Part shown: one piece after another, positions 44,112 to 52,250 of the stretch
Layout: every line of letters starts with the position of its first letter
Position numbering within the stretch: the stretch's first letter is position 1
The notes under the pieces: generated by a model
The model's input: the letters and a program-made list of their open reading frames with translations, nothing else
Told to the model about the DNA's origin: nothing
Database searches by the model: none
Program-made: the position numbers and the translations under genes
Source: DYRB01 sp963845265
GTDB lineage: Bacteria > Pseudomonadota > Gammaproteobacteria > Chromatiales > Chromatiaceae
Length of the DNA: 64,000 nt
Direction: 5' to 3'
NCBI GenBank assembly: GCA_963845265.1
Contig: CAWJRN010000003.1
Coordinates: 496,001 to 560,000, forward strand

Positions 44112-44885
44112 TCAGGGGCGCAGCGCTTGGTATTCGGAAAAAATACCTAGGGCTTTTATTTCCACAAAGCGATCAACCTGCTCGAAACCGGCGGCTTCCA
44201 GCGCAGCCATGACGGTCTCATAAGGCACGCAATTTTCAATCGTGTCCCAGTAATAGCGCCACAGCAGAGCCGTTTCCGGGCTGGCACCGATGCAACGGGC
44301 CAACAGCGGCACGATTTTGCGCATGTAAAACTTCAAACCGATATTGCGCACACGCCCTTCAGGACGCGTGATTTCCAGGATACACAAGCGACCGCCGGGC
44401 TTGAGCACACGACGGAACTCGGTAAACACGGCTGACAGATCGCTCATGTGGCGCAGCGCGTAACCCATGCTCAGAAAATCAACGCTGGCATCGGGAAATG
44501 GCAGGCTCTCAGCACGGCCTTCGATCAGCTTGACGCCGGGCAAATTGGCTTGGTTCATCATACCTACCGAGGGATCGATACCGGTGACCAAAGCGGCATC
44601 GCCGGTAACGACCACGGCTTCACGTGCAACCAAGCCTGTGCCAACGGCCACATCAAGAATCCGCATACCCGGCTTGAGGCCGGCGCGAATCAAAGCCTGG
44701 CGGCGGTACCAGGATCCGCTACCAAAACACAGTAAGCGCTCGACACGGTCGTAATCGCTGGCGGTTTTATCAAAAATATCACGCAAGAAACCGAGGCGCG
44801 CGGCCTCATCTTCGTAATACTCGGTAAGCGGGGCGTGCGGTGCACGAACAACTTCCTTATCCGTCGGGCTAGGTGTGTTTGACAT
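44112..44885 (-). CDS. UbiE/MenG-like SAM-dependent methyltransferase
   Basis: A 257-residue protein, ATG 44885 (the upstream frame is not conserved in character). Motif I is ILDVAVGTGLVAREAV (about residue 75), then ALVTGIDPSVGMMNQANLPG, the UbiE-type LPFPDASVDFLSMGYALRHM and LKPGGRLCILEITRPEG. The N-terminal FLRDIFDKTASDYDRVERLL is also UbiE-like. This group C-methylates quinone precursors, but the protein has only loose identity with true UbiE, so the substrate may differ. Base composition is visibly lower in GC than its neighbours, suggesting recent acquisition. Copy 2 of the 1.31-kb element lies 63 bases upstream and may have separated it from its promoter. Confidence 0.85.
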   Translation of the reverse strand: MSNTPSPTDKEVVRAPHAPLTEYYEDEAARLGFLRDIFDKTASDYDRVERLLCFGSGSWYRRQALIRAGLKPGMRILDVAVGTGLVAREAVVVTGDAALVTGIDPSVGMMNQANLPGVKLIEGRAESLPFPDASVDFLSMGYALRHMSDLSAVFTEFRRVLKPGGRLCILEITRPEGRVRNIGLKFYMRKIVPLLARCIGASPETALLWRYYWDTIENCVPYETVMAALEAAGFEQVDRFVEIKALGIFSEYQALRP

Positions 44886-44948
44886 GACTGAGTGTTTTAT
44901 CTGGTAGGTGCAAATTAAGCAAAAACTCGCGCCAGCTCTGAGACAAGC

Positions 44949-46261
44949 CGTCCTGGCTACCCTTCGCATCCGCCTGAGAAATCCAAGGCTTGCGGCGCCG
45001 ATGGCCCTCAGATCAAGTCCACGGCAGCAGGCCTTGACTCGAGTTGGCCGGACCGGTTCTCATCGACCAACCTCTTTGGCGTCGGAAACTCACGGAGCCG
45101 CTGTGGACTCGAACCTGGTCGCTGCCCTGATCATCGCCCTCGGGCGGGCGGTCCGGCGCCTGCTGCGTCCGGCACGCTCCGGGGCGAAGTTGATGATCGG
45201 CGCCGCCGGCGATCTCACCCGTACGCGATCGGAGCTCATGGCGGAGAACGCCTTGCTGCGTCAGCAGCTCATCGTGCTGCGTCGCAGCATCAAGCGGCCT
45301 CGACTCCACCGCGACGACCGCGTGCTCCTACTCGCCCTGGCCCGATTGACCCGCCGATGGCGAGACGCCTTGCATGTGGTCAGCCCCGAGACGCTGTTGC
45401 GCTGGCATCGAGACCTCTTCAAGATCGTCTGGAGACGAAAGTCCCTGCCCCGTGGTCAGCCGAAGCGACTCGCGCCGGAGGTCGTCACGCTCATCCAGGC
45501 GATGGCCAAGGACAACGTGCTCTGGGGCGCAGAACGCATCCGAGGCGAGCTGCTGAAGCTGGGCATTCGCGTCAGTAAACGAACCATTCAGAAGTACATG
45601 AGGCGGGTACGGCCACCCGGTAAACGGGGCCAGAGCTGGAACACCTTCGTCGGAAACCACAGCTGCGACATTTGGGCATGCGACTTCCTGCAGCTCTACG
45701 ACGTCCTGTTCCGTCCTATCTTCGCGTTCTTCTTCGTGGTCCACGGCACGCGGGAAGTCGTTCACTTTAATGTGACCCGCTGCCCTACCGACGCCTGGGC
45801 GGCCCAGCAACTTCGGGAGGCCACGCCATACGGTGACGGACCGACGTACCTCATCCGAGACAACGATGACACGTTCGGAAGAAGATTCGACGCCGTGGCC
45901 GAGGGGACGGGCATCGATGTCGTGAAGATCCCGCCACGCTCTCCCAATCTGAACCCCATCTGCGAACGCTTCCTCGGATCTGTGCGTCGGGAGTGCTTGG
46001 ACCACGTGGTCATACTCAGCGAACGGCACCTGCATCGTGTACTGCGGGAGTATGTTGAGACCTACTTCAATAGTGCCCGTCCGCATCAAGGGTTGTTTCA
46101 GAGGATACCGGCCCTGGCAGAGTCGCGGTCGGTCTCGGAGATCGGCAGGAACGTCGTCGGGCTTCCGATCCTCGGTGGGCTCCACCATGACTACCAGAGG
46201 GCGGCGTAGGCGCCCGTCATCCGAGCCGGTGCTCACGTGGATGGAAAGGGTAGCCAGCACG
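44949..46261 (+). mobile_element. 1.31-kb DDE-transposase insertion sequence, copy 2
   Basis: Same borders and 1313-bp length as the copy at 41661. The right end cuts a HipA-family gene, and the left end sits upstream of the UbiE-like methyltransferase. Nearly identical to copy 1, so transposition was recent. Confidence 0.88.
45103..46209 (+). CDS. Integrase-core (rve) transposase, copy 2
   Basis: Same 368-residue transposase as at 41815, with one visible difference: the second catalytic motif reads RDNDDTFG instead of RDNDDKFG (AAG to ACG at about base 45872). The change is two residues after the catalytic Asp and might lower activity. All DDE residues remain. Confidence 0.88.
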   Translation: MDSNLVAALIIALGRAVRRLLRPARSGAKLMIGAAGDLTRTRSELMAENALLRQQLIVLRRSIKRPRLHRDDRVLLLALARLTRRWRDALHVVSPETLLRWHRDLFKIVWRRKSLPRGQPKRLAPEVVTLIQAMAKDNVLWGAERIRGELLKLGIRVSKRTIQKYMRRVRPPGKRGQSWNTFVGNHSCDIWACDFLQLYDVLFRPIFAFFFVVHGTREVVHFNVTRCPTDAWAAQQLREATPYGDGPTYLIRDNDDTFGRRFDAVAEGTGIDVVKIPPRSPNLNPICERFLGSVRRECLDHVVILSERHLHRVLREYVETYFNSARPHQGLFQRIPALAESRSVSEIGRNVVGLPILGGLHHDYQRAA

Positions 46262-46316
46262 CCGCCAGCAGCAGGTCGCCAGCGAAGGTGCGCAACCATA
46301 CCTGCAGCGCGATCAC
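46262..46316 (-). pseudogene. HipA-like kinase, only the first 18 residues left
   Basis: The GTG at 46316 overlaps the upstream regulator's stop (GTGA) and gives VIALQVWLRTFAGDLLLAA, similar to the HipA N-terminal beta strand (xLxVWLxxxxVGxL). The element copy 2 starts immediately after. The ~400-residue kinase is gone. Confidence 0.45.
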
Positions 46317-46588
46317 GCACCACCCCGCGGGGCCCGCTGGCGTTTCGCCTGCTCGTCGAACAGCGTCTCTGGAAACAGAAAGGTTAGGTCCTCAAGGTTG
46401 CCATACAGGCGCAGGGCGCGGATCCAGACGGCCAGGGTCCCCCTGCTCCAGCTTGCGATAGGTTGGCAGGGAGACCCCAATCCGCCCGGCGGCGCGCAGC
46501 TGGGGTCCCCGGCCTGGAGCCGGCGTCGGCGCAGGCGTGCGCCCAGTTGGCGGAGAGACTCGGCCTCTTCCGATGTCAGGGAAAGCAT
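46313..46588 (-). pseudogene. HipB-like XRE regulator, frameshifted
   Basis: The N-terminus ESLRQLGARLRRRRLQAG is in one frame, the recognition helix RIGVSLPTYRKLEQGDPG in a second, and the C-terminus LYGNLEDLTFLFPETLFDEQ back in the first. Two compensating frameshifts bracket the HTH. With the HipA fragment it makes a decayed HipBA-type toxin-antitoxin locus. Confidence 0.6.
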
Positions 46589-47513
46589 CTTGATGAGGCC
46601 CTATTCAGCTCCGAGGGTCAGACGTGAGTCGTTGCGTCGTCGCGGGTAGGGTGTTGCGCCCGGGACCGCTCCATCCTAAGGGTTGCCCATACCCGACCGG
46701 GCTGCGTCTATCTCTCCGGTGAGGATCGGTGCTCGGCCGCAGTCAGAATAATCGCAACAATGGCTTCTCTTAGTGCTTCTGGATGAGACCAAGTATAGTG
46801 AACGTTGTCATTAACGCCAATTCGATACAGCGGGCTCATGGCCGTCCCACGTGCGCCGGTCCAGCCAGCCCTGGTGGGAGACTGACAATCCAAGACAAAC
46901 TTGACGATGAGGGTCTATGACTGAACGGGGAGGGCATCGACCTGGCGGGACGGGCCGCCGCCCTCGGTTGTGACCAAATTTGCAGGAGATCCATGTCACA
47001 TGGACAAACGCCAGTCGTGGACATAGGTACATTAGCCGAACAGGATTTCCTCTAAGCGGTTGTCTGGCGCTCCACAGGACAGGCGTCAGGGCCGCGATCC
47101 TCGGCGAAGACGACCCTGCTGGAGGCGGCCCAGAACCGCGGATCGATGCTGGACTGGCGGGGACACGGACAGCCGACCCTTGGCGTGGCTTCGCAGTGAT
47201 CCAACGGGGGTCTGAGGCAGGTCACGGGACAAAATGTTCGGCGCTCACAGGCAGCTGTCGGCTAGGAGCGATCTTCTAGCATGGTTCTGTTCGCGGCGGC
47301 TGAGGGACAATAAGCGGCCGCCTGATAGATGGAGGCGTTCGAGCCTAACGCCCTTATCCGGTCAGAAGGCGGTCATGGCCTCCTACGGAGGCTGTGGCCC
47401 GTTGGGCGCGACAGTCTCACAACCTACATGAAGCCCAACCCGCCGTTCCAGAGGACCACCGGTGGCACTCAAGTGGTATTCTCATCGAAGTGTCCAATCA
47501 TCGGGAAGAAACC
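46589..47513. other. No gene seen
   Basis: 925 bases with no supported gene. The end nearest 47514 must hold the promoter of the PD-(D/E)XK-like/metallo-hydrolase pair; I could not pick a convincing -10 box. Confidence 0.45.
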
Positions 47514-48467
47514 ATGGCCGACCGCGGTCTCTCAAGAGCGTTCTTGGACGACCTGAGGGTCGGATGCTTGGCGCCATTGCTAGAGCGGGTCAAGCGAGAT
47601 GACACACTCCATCTTGCCATTCGCAACGAGTACATCAACATCTACTACCGCGGTGGCAACCTTTTCAGAGCGTCTCGTGACCCCAACAGCGCTGGCGCAA
47701 CCGGCACCTACGCGGGGAGTTTCGACGCCAACTACTTCACCGGGAGCCACCCCAAGGCGTTCAGTGAGTGCCCTGGCCGGATCGCCCGAGAGAGCGATTG
47801 CGCCAAGTGGGTTGAGGCCTTCCCGCTCCTCAAGCAAGAGATGGATCTGTGGTTCGCGGGACACCCGAAGCTCGAGCGTGAGTATCAGCAGCTCATTGCC
47901 CGCGCCAATAATCGCGGGCATGCAGCAACGGCCACCGACTATTTCATCATCGACATCGAGTACGGGGAGGGCGAGGAGCGATTCGACATGATCGCCGCCT
48001 TCTGGGAGTCAAACGGCTGGGTGCGAAAGGCGGCCCGTGCGAGGCTCGCACTCGTCGAGATGAAGTACGGCGACGGAGCACTCACCGGGGCGGCTGGCAT
48101 CGACAAGCACATTCGTGGCATGAACAAGTTCGCCGCAGACTCTGACCTGGTAGCTAGGATCAAGGCTGAGGCGATTGTCATGTTCCAGCAGCAACTGGAG
48201 CTCAAGACGCTCCAGGCGCCTAAGGCGATCGTCGAGTTCACCGCCGAGGAGCCCGAGTTCATCCTGTGTCTGATGGACCACGATCCCGATTCCTCAAAGC
48301 TGAAGAACGTACTCGACGACATTGGTGTCGGCATCCCCAAGCCGGCCGGATACGAGCTCAAGCTGTGCGCGGCCACATTCATGGGCCTGGGGCTGTTCAA
48401 ACAGAACGTCTTCGGCCTGTCAGAGTTCTTGATCCGCATGGGTGGCCAAATTCACTCAGCGGACTAG
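47514..48467 (+). CDS. Predicted PD-(D/E)XK nuclease-like protein
   Basis: A 317-residue protein; ATG 47514 preceded by GGGAAGAAA. Residues ~150-220 read FIIDIEYGEGEERFDMIAAF and then ARLALVEMKYGDGALTGAAG: an Asp on one strand followed by ExK on the next, the layout of PD-(D/E)XK phosphodiesterases. An upstream Glu/His-containing helix (LKQEMDLWF) could supply the remaining motif. The N-terminal FLDDLRVGCLAPLLERVKRD and IYYRGGNLFR are uncharacterised. The last 26 bases overlap the metallo-hydrolase gene, so the proteins are probably made together. The nuclease assignment is inference from motif spacing. Confidence 0.65.
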   Translation: MADRGLSRAFLDDLRVGCLAPLLERVKRDDTLHLAIRNEYINIYYRGGNLFRASRDPNSAGATGTYAGSFDANYFTGSHPKAFSECPGRIARESDCAKWVEAFPLLKQEMDLWFAGHPKLEREYQQLIARANNRGHAATATDYFIIDIEYGEGEERFDMIAAFWESNGWVRKAARARLALVEMKYGDGALTGAAGIDKHIRGMNKFAADSDLVARIKAEAIVMFQQQLELKTLQAPKAIVEFTAEEPEFILCLMDHDPDSSKLKNVLDDIGVGIPKPAGYELKLCAATFMGLGLFKQNVFGLSEFLIRMGGQIHSAD

Positions 48468-49782
48468 AAGCGCCACCCTGCATCACATAATCCACGGCGG
48501 TGCCGACCGGATCGGCGGCATGTGCATCGAGGTCGCGTCCGACGGCGGCACGCGCATTCTGCTCGACCTCGGGATGCCGCTCTACGACGCGAACCATGAG
48601 GATTTCCCGCGCGAGACGCAGCAGCGCCCCACGCGCGAACTCATCGCAGAGAAAGTCCTGCCCGACATCGCCGCCCTCTATGCCGACGACCCCGCCGCGC
48701 CAGCCTTTGGCGCGATCATCCTGACGCACGCGCACCTCGACCACTGCGGCCTCGCACATCACGCGCACCCGGATATCCCGGTTTATGGCAGCCGCGGAAC
48801 CATCGCGCTCCTTGAAGTGGGCCGGGTGTTCTTCCCGAACGCAGCCCTCCCCCGGGACTTGCGCGAACTCCCAGAGGACGGCCCCCTGCGGATTGGCTCC
48901 CTTGCCGTCAATGCCATCCAAGTCGACCACGCTGCGCCCGACTCGCGCGCCCTGCTCGTCGAAGCCGACGGTCAGCGGTTCCTCTACTCCGGTGACCTCC
49001 GGGCGCACGGCCGCACTGGCTACCGTTTCGACGTGTTGCTCCGCAACGCTCGGCTGCACGGCGTCGACTGGCTGTTGCTCGAAGGCACGACGCTCGGCCC
49101 ATCGACGAGCTTCCACGGGCAACGCTCCGAGCAGGACGTCGAGCAGTCGCTCGTCGCGATCGCCAAGCGCGATACCGACAAGCTCCTCGCGGTGATCGCC
49201 TCCGGCCAAGACCTCGACCGCCTCGTATCGTGCTTCCGTGCGGCCAAGCGCAGCGGTCGCCTGCTGGTTGTCGATCCCTACCAGGCGTTCGTCCTCATGA
49301 AGCTCGCGCCCCTCTCAACGTCGATCCCGCAGTTCACCTGGGATATCGTCCGCGTCTGCTTCGCTCCCCACCAGGTCGAGCGGCTCAAGAACGCCGGTCT
49401 CATGCAGGTGGTCTGGGACATGGCCAGTGCCTCCAAGATCTCAACCGATGAACTCGCCGAGAACCCCAGCGCGTACCTCATGTGCGCGCGGGGTGGCGTC
49501 GGTGTCACGAAGGTGTTCGACAAGATTGGGCCGAGCCGCGTGTCGCTAATCTGGTCACAGTGGGGCGGCTACTGGAGGCGCGGTGGCTGCGCCATCCACG
49601 AGTGGACCGAGCGTACCGGCGTCGAGGCGCAGTTTGTCCACTCAGGGGGTCACGCCTGGCCCGAGGACCTCAAGCGACTCGCCGAGGCACTCCGGCCGAA
49701 GCAGTTGGTTATCGTACACACGGAAGGGGGTGCTGGGACGACGTTCGCCAACCAGTCATGCCTATCATCCGACTCGATCTGA
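48442..49782 (+). CDS. Beta-CASP/RNase J-like metallo-hydrolase
   Basis: A 446-residue protein with a GTG start inside the upstream gene. The metallo-beta-lactamase fold opens IIHGGADRIGGMCIEV; the metal motif is LTHAHLDHCGL (HxHxDH), with FLYSGDLRAHGR supplying the bridging Asp. A beta-CASP insert (about 215-370) follows LLLEGTTLGPS and contains RLLVVDPYQAFVLM; the terminal metal histidine is in LVIVHTEGGAG. This is the family of RNase J and related nucleic-acid hydrolases. The last ~20 residues look out of frame; the expected ending (NxFPxxIRLDD-like) continues in another frame as PVMPIIRLDLIKE, so a late frameshift is possible. Confidence 0.85.
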   Translation: MAKFTQRTRSATLHHIIHGGADRIGGMCIEVASDGGTRILLDLGMPLYDANHEDFPRETQQRPTRELIAEKVLPDIAALYADDPAAPAFGAIILTHAHLDHCGLAHHAHPDIPVYGSRGTIALLEVGRVFFPNAALPRDLRELPEDGPLRIGSLAVNAIQVDHAAPDSRALLVEADGQRFLYSGDLRAHGRTGYRFDVLLRNARLHGVDWLLLEGTTLGPSTSFHGQRSEQDVEQSLVAIAKRDTDKLLAVIASGQDLDRLVSCFRAAKRSGRLLVVDPYQAFVLMKLAPLSTSIPQFTWDIVRVCFAPHQVERLKNAGLMQVVWDMASASKISTDELAENPSAYLMCARGGVGVTKVFDKIGPSRVSLIWSQWGGYWRRGGCAIHEWTERTGVEAQFVHSGGHAWPEDLKRLAEALRPKQLVIVHTEGGAGTTFANQSCLSSDSI

Positions 49783-49929
49783 TTAAGGAGTGCACGGCAC
49801 ACCAAGAGCGGAAGCGAGGGCAAAAAAAGGGAGGGGAGAGAGGCTCGGCTCGTTTCCTGGTGATGGTGCCGACGACCGCTGTGTGCGCTCCAGGGGCCCC
49901 TGCTTCAGTCGCGTTCCGGGACCGCTCTT

Positions 49930-50050
49930 GTTAAGGGTTATCAGATGCCTACCGCCGCACGCAGTGACCTGCTAGCCTCCCCACGTCCTCCCATCTCCGT
50001 GCCGCCACGCACCGCCTACCCGCGGCGGTAGGCATCTGATAACCCTTAAC
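49930..50050. repeat. 121-bp MITE-like element with perfect 29-bp inverted ends
   Basis: Bases 49930-49958 are the exact reverse complement of 50022-50050 (outer ends GTTAAGGGTTATCAGATGCC). The 63-base interior has no gene. Such a structure is typical of a miniature inverted-repeat transposable element or a strong hairpin. It sits in the gap downstream of the metallo-hydrolase. I see no clear target duplication. Confidence 0.85.
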
Positions 50051-50101
50051 ACCTGCAGCCCCTGGCTGGCCCCCAGATCCGTCGCTCGGTGAGTATTCGG
50101 C

Positions 50102-50422
50102 TCAGGGTGCCCATGGCGTCACCAGGCCGCCAAGGAGCTTGGGGACGGCATTCCGGCAGCCATATCGAAACCCGCCAGCCCCGGTATAGACAATGCGGAT
50201 CGAGGCGCCCCGACGGCCGCAGGCAGAGCACCGCAGCCGGCCACGAAGCGCCTGGACGGTGACACCGGGAGGGACGCGGGCCCGATCCAACGGAGTTCGG
50301 TGGTCGCAGACATCACAGAAGGCCAGAACCGTGAAGCTCTCAGGCGGGAAGTCGTCGAAGCTGTCGACCGGGGTGTCCACGGCGGACAGCATACGGCCTC
50401 GCAGGCTCAGAACGTGCGTCAC
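50102..50422 (-). CDS. Small zinc-ribbon protein
   Basis: A 106-residue protein with two CxxC knuckles, FCDVCDHRTPLD and LRCSACGRRGASI, about 30 residues apart, making a probable zinc ribbon. ASIRIVYTGAGGFRYG closes the fold. The start may be the later Met (MLSAVDTP, about 50392). A comparable conserved hypothetical exists in other proteobacteria as far as I recall. No operon partner; the molybdenum gene cluster begins 280 bases away. Confidence 0.65.
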   Translation of the reverse strand: MTHVLSLRGRMLSAVDTPVDSFDDFPPESFTVLAFCDVCDHRTPLDRARVPPGVTVQALRGRLRCSACGRRGASIRIVYTGAGGFRYGCRNAVPKLLGGLVTPWAP

Positions 50423-50700
50423 TAGCCCATGGTGGCAACGGTGTCAATCACGGCCCCCGGAAGGTGGCGCGGAATGCCGCCAGGGTCACCCGCAGAACGA
50501 TCCATAGGACCCAGAACACCGCCAGGGCTACCACGTTGACCAGGACTTGGATCGGCATCGGCTGGGCCAGGAACCAAGCCTGCGCGGCGGCGAAGAGGGC
50601 TACGGCCCTATGGATGAATTCGAGCATGCTTACCTCGCTGTACCTGCAGTGGCAAAAGGCCGTCCCCGCGCTACCGAAATACTGTTGGAAACAACCAAGG

Positions 50701-51270
50701 TTACCCGGTCAGGTCGCCAGGGTGGTCGACATCCCGAAGCACCCCGGGATCGGTCGTCGGCACCAGGACCAGCCCAGCGCCCTGGGCGGCGATCAGGTCC
50801 CGGGCCCCGCGGTCCCCGTCCAGGGCCAGGAGCCGGTCCCGCCAGGCGGCGGAGAACCCCACCGGGTGGCCGCGTCTGCCCCCATGCCAGGGGGCAACCA
50901 GGGGGGCACCTCGCGCCAACGCCTCCGCGAGCGCCCGGGTGGTCTCAGGGCGGACCCAGGGCATATCCCCCAGGGCGATCAGCCAGCCCGTGGCATCGGG
51001 GCTCGCGGCGATACCGGCGGCGATGCTGGTGCCCATGCCCTGGGCGGCCCCCGGATGCTCCTGGATGCGCAGCCCCAGCGCCGCCAACGCCTCGGCGAGG
51101 ACCCGATCCCCGGACCGCACCACGGCGACGCTATCCGGCAGGGCGGCGATCAGGCTGCGCCCGGCGGCGATCCCGATGGGCTCGCCGCCGGCAAGGGGTT
51201 GCAACAGTTTGTGGGCGCCGAAGCGTCGCCCGGCCCCGGCGGCGAGCAGGATGCCCGTGACCCGATTCAT
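50701..51270 (-). CDS. MobA/MocA-like nucleotidyltransferase
   Basis: A 189-residue NTP-transferase: GILLAAGAGRRFGAHKLLQP is the signature nucleotide-binding loop (LAAGxGxRxGxxK), followed by GAAQGMGTSIAAGI and WLIALGDMPWVRPET (metal-binding Asp). This group (MocA/NTP_transf_3) attaches CMP or GMP to molybdopterin, here presumably for the hydroxylase encoded upstream. Its ATG overlaps the XdhC stop (ATGA). Last gene of the operon. Confidence 0.9.
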   Translation of the reverse strand: MNRVTGILLAAGAGRRFGAHKLLQPLAGGEPIGIAAGRSLIAALPDSVAVVRSGDRVLAEALAALGLRIQEHPGAAQGMGTSIAAGIAASPDATGWLIALGDMPWVRPETTRALAEALARGAPLVAPWHGGRRGHPVGFSAAWRDRLLALDGDRGARDLIAAQGAGLVLVPTTDPGVLRDVDHPGDLTG

Positions 51271-52250
51271 CCCTCCGGAGCGTTCCGCACCGCGGTGATT
51301 TCGGCCAGGATGGAGAGCGCAATCTCCGCCGGGCGCTTGCTGCCGATGGCCAGCCCAGCGGGACCGTGCAGGCGCTCGATCTGCCCAGGACTCAAGCCGA
51401 TCTGGACGAGTCGCTCGCGGCGCGCGGCGGCGCTGCGCCGGGAGCCCAGGGCCCCGACATAGAAGGCACGGGAGCCCAGGGCCTCCATCAGGGCCAGGTC
51501 GTCCACCCTGGGATCGTGGGCCAGGGTGACCAGGGCGGCGCGGGGCTGATCGGCCAGGGTGCGGGCGGCGTCGTCCGGGGCCAGGCGGGAGTAGCTGAAG
51601 CCCGGCACCGGTCTGGGGTCGGCGAAGGCGGGTCTTGGGTCGCAGACGCTGACCCGGTAGTCGAGCATCAGGGCCATGGAGCCGAGCAAGCGGGCGAGCT
51701 GCCCATCGCCGATCAGTACCAGATGCCAACCCGGGCCGAAGACCTTGATCAGGTCGTCCGGCGTGACCTGAAGCTCGGGGCGGCCCTCCCCCTGGTGCAG
51801 GCTGACCTCGCCGGTGTTCAGGCAGACCCGGCGCGCCACCAGGGCCCCGCTGTCCAGGCGTCGCAGCAGGGCCTCGATGGGCTCCGGGGCGGGCAGCTCC
51901 TCGACGAGCAGTTCCAACCGCCCGCCGCAGGGCAGCCCGAGGCGGCCTGCCTCCTGGCTGTCCACCCCGAAGTCGACCAGGGTCGGCATGGGCTCGGCCA
52001 GCTCGCCGGCCTGGAAACGGCCCAGCAGCTCCGCCTCGACGCAGCCGCCCGAGACCGACCCGGCCAGGACCCCGTCCGAGCCCATGGCCAGCAGGGACCC
52101 GGGCGGGCGGGGCGCGGAGCCCCAGGTGTGCAGTACCGTCACCAGGGCGACCCGTTGCCCTGCTCGCAGCCAGTCCAGGGCCGCGGTCAGGACCTGGGCG
52201 TCGGCGCCCTCTGTGGCTTGCCCCAGCGCCGGATCCCGCGCAGGTTCCAT
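51267..52250 (-). CDS. xdhC: XdhC-family molybdenum cofactor chaperone
   Basis: A 327-residue protein. N-terminal XdhC/CoxI domain (ALVTVLHTWGSAPRPPGSLL, GSVSGGCVEAELLG, GLPCGGRLELLVEEL) and C-terminal Rossmann domain (LVLIGDGQLARLLGSMALML, ALVTLAHDPRVDDLAL, FYVGALGSRRSAAARR). XdhC binds Moco, promotes its sulfuration and inserts it in xanthine dehydrogenase-family enzymes. Start overlaps the stop of the Mo-subunit gene (TGATG). Confidence 0.93.
   Translation of the reverse strand: MEPARDPALGQATEGADAQVLTAALDWLRAGQRVALVTVLHTWGSAPRPPGSLLAMGSDGVLAGSVSGGCVEAELLGRFQAGELAEPMPTLVDFGVDSQEAGRLGLPCGGRLELLVEELPAPEPIEALLRRLDSGALVARRVCLNTGEVSLHQGEGRPELQVTPDDLIKVFGPGWHLVLIGDGQLARLLGSMALMLDYRVSVCDPRPAFADPRPVPGFSYSRLAPDDAARTLADQPRAALVTLAHDPRVDDLALMEALGSRAFYVGALGSRRSAAARRERLVQIGLSPGQIERLHGPAGLAIGSKRPAEIALSILAEITAVRNAPEG

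Noticed and set aside
44112..44885. Naming the methyltransferase ubiE
   Set aside because: Only the general family motifs match; GC content and isolation argue against the housekeeping ubiquinone gene.
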